Shown piece by piece: positions 63,917 to 64,000 of a DNA stretch of 64,000 bases. The DNA comes from Lentilactobacillus farraginis DSM 18382 = JCM 14108 (GTDB taxonomy: Bacteria > Bacillota > Bacilli > Lactobacillales > Lactobacillaceae), in assembly GCF_000583655.1 (NCBI RefSeq), contig NZ_BAKI01000005.1, positions 44,883 through 108,882 on the forward strand. The letters are read 5' to 3'. Both the position numbers and the translations under genes were made by a program. Numbering within the stretch: the stretch's first letter is position 1; each line of letters begins with the position of its first letter. Below the pieces are notes generated by a model, which worked only from the letters and a program-made list of their open reading frames with translations, was not told where the DNA came from and did not search any database.

Positions 63917-63929
63917 AGTAACGATTACT
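63917..63929 (-). promoter_or_regulatory. Zur-like operator
   Basis: AGTAACGATTACT, an inverted AGTAA/TTACT repeat at the predicted transcription start of the metal-binding lipoprotein gene. Confidence 0.55.
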
Positions 63930-63935
63930 CTTTTA

Positions 63936-63964
63936 ATAATAATATAAAAAGAATCACTTGTAAA
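63936..63964 (-). promoter_or_regulatory. Promoter of the metal-binding lipoprotein gene
   Basis: TTTACA (63964-63959), 17 bases, TATTAT (63941-63936) on the minus strand. Confidence 0.7.
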
Positions 63965-64000
63965 CGTGAAAAATAAAAATATTTATATAAAAAAAGATCT

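Overview
The window reads as chromosomal DNA of a low-GC Gram-positive lactic acid bacterium of the Lactobacillaceae. Strong AGGAGG-type ribosome binding sites, three T-box leaders, a TPP riboswitch, a CIRCE heat-shock operator, ECF transporters, an oleate hydratase, GPH sugar symporters and several glutamate-cysteine ligase-like paralogues all point there; the genus cannot be fixed from the sequence alone. No rRNA, tRNA, insertion sequence, prophage or CRISPR array was seen.

Layout. 0-6 kb: sugar uptake (LacS-type permease with divergent LacI regulator, RbsD, FucP-like permease). 5.8-6.5 kb: ThiW under a TPP riboswitch. 6.5-18.3 kb: aromatic amino acid region with an operon chorismate mutase-aroC-aroA-tyrA-aroK-aroE, a separate aroD, a T-box-controlled amidohydrolase, a polysaccharide deacetylase, a YhfC-type membrane protein and an MFS transporter. 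18.4-21.7 kb: amino acid ABC transporter (probably cysteine/cystine) under a T-box. 21.7-25.4 kb: nitroreductase, two VIT-family metal transporters, an SDR. 26-30.9 kb: a low-complexity surface protein and a tetR-small ORF-ohyA cluster. 31-36 kb: two Hsp20 genes behind one CIRCE, an exporter-type ABC pair, a plasmid-type DUF536 gene. 36.8-44 kb: three glutamate-cysteine ligase-like genes with a gamma-glutamyl hydrolase-like amidotransferase, fructosamine kinase and DMT permease. 44-49.6 kb: an ECF system (probably methionine) under a T-box, PepP, a LOG-family hydrolase. 49.9-55.4 kb: LacI regulator, two-component system, MFS drug transporter. 55.7-60.5 kb: arabinoside utilisation (GH127, GPH symporter, AraC regulator). 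60.5-63.9 kb: two GH25 muramidases and a zinc-type metal-binding lipoprotein.

The most interesting signal is a duplicated regulatory cassette. In front of the chorismate operon (11.69-11.97 kb) and again in front of the MFS transporter (18.05-18.33 kb), both on the minus strand, lie the same promoter type, a 19-codon leader peptide with six aromatic residues (consensus MTK-V---NA-Y-GYA-F), a hairpin at the stop codon, an identical 15-base element and mutually exclusive antiterminator/terminator hairpins. This looks like translation-dependent aromatic amino acid attenuation shared by a biosynthetic operon and a transporter, and it predicts that the transporter handles an aromatic amino acid or a pathway intermediate.

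A caution: nine genes carry ten small deletions, all in short G/C runs and including core aro genes. This suggests undercalled bases in the assembly rather than decay; these genes are listed as frameshifted and their repaired products are described.
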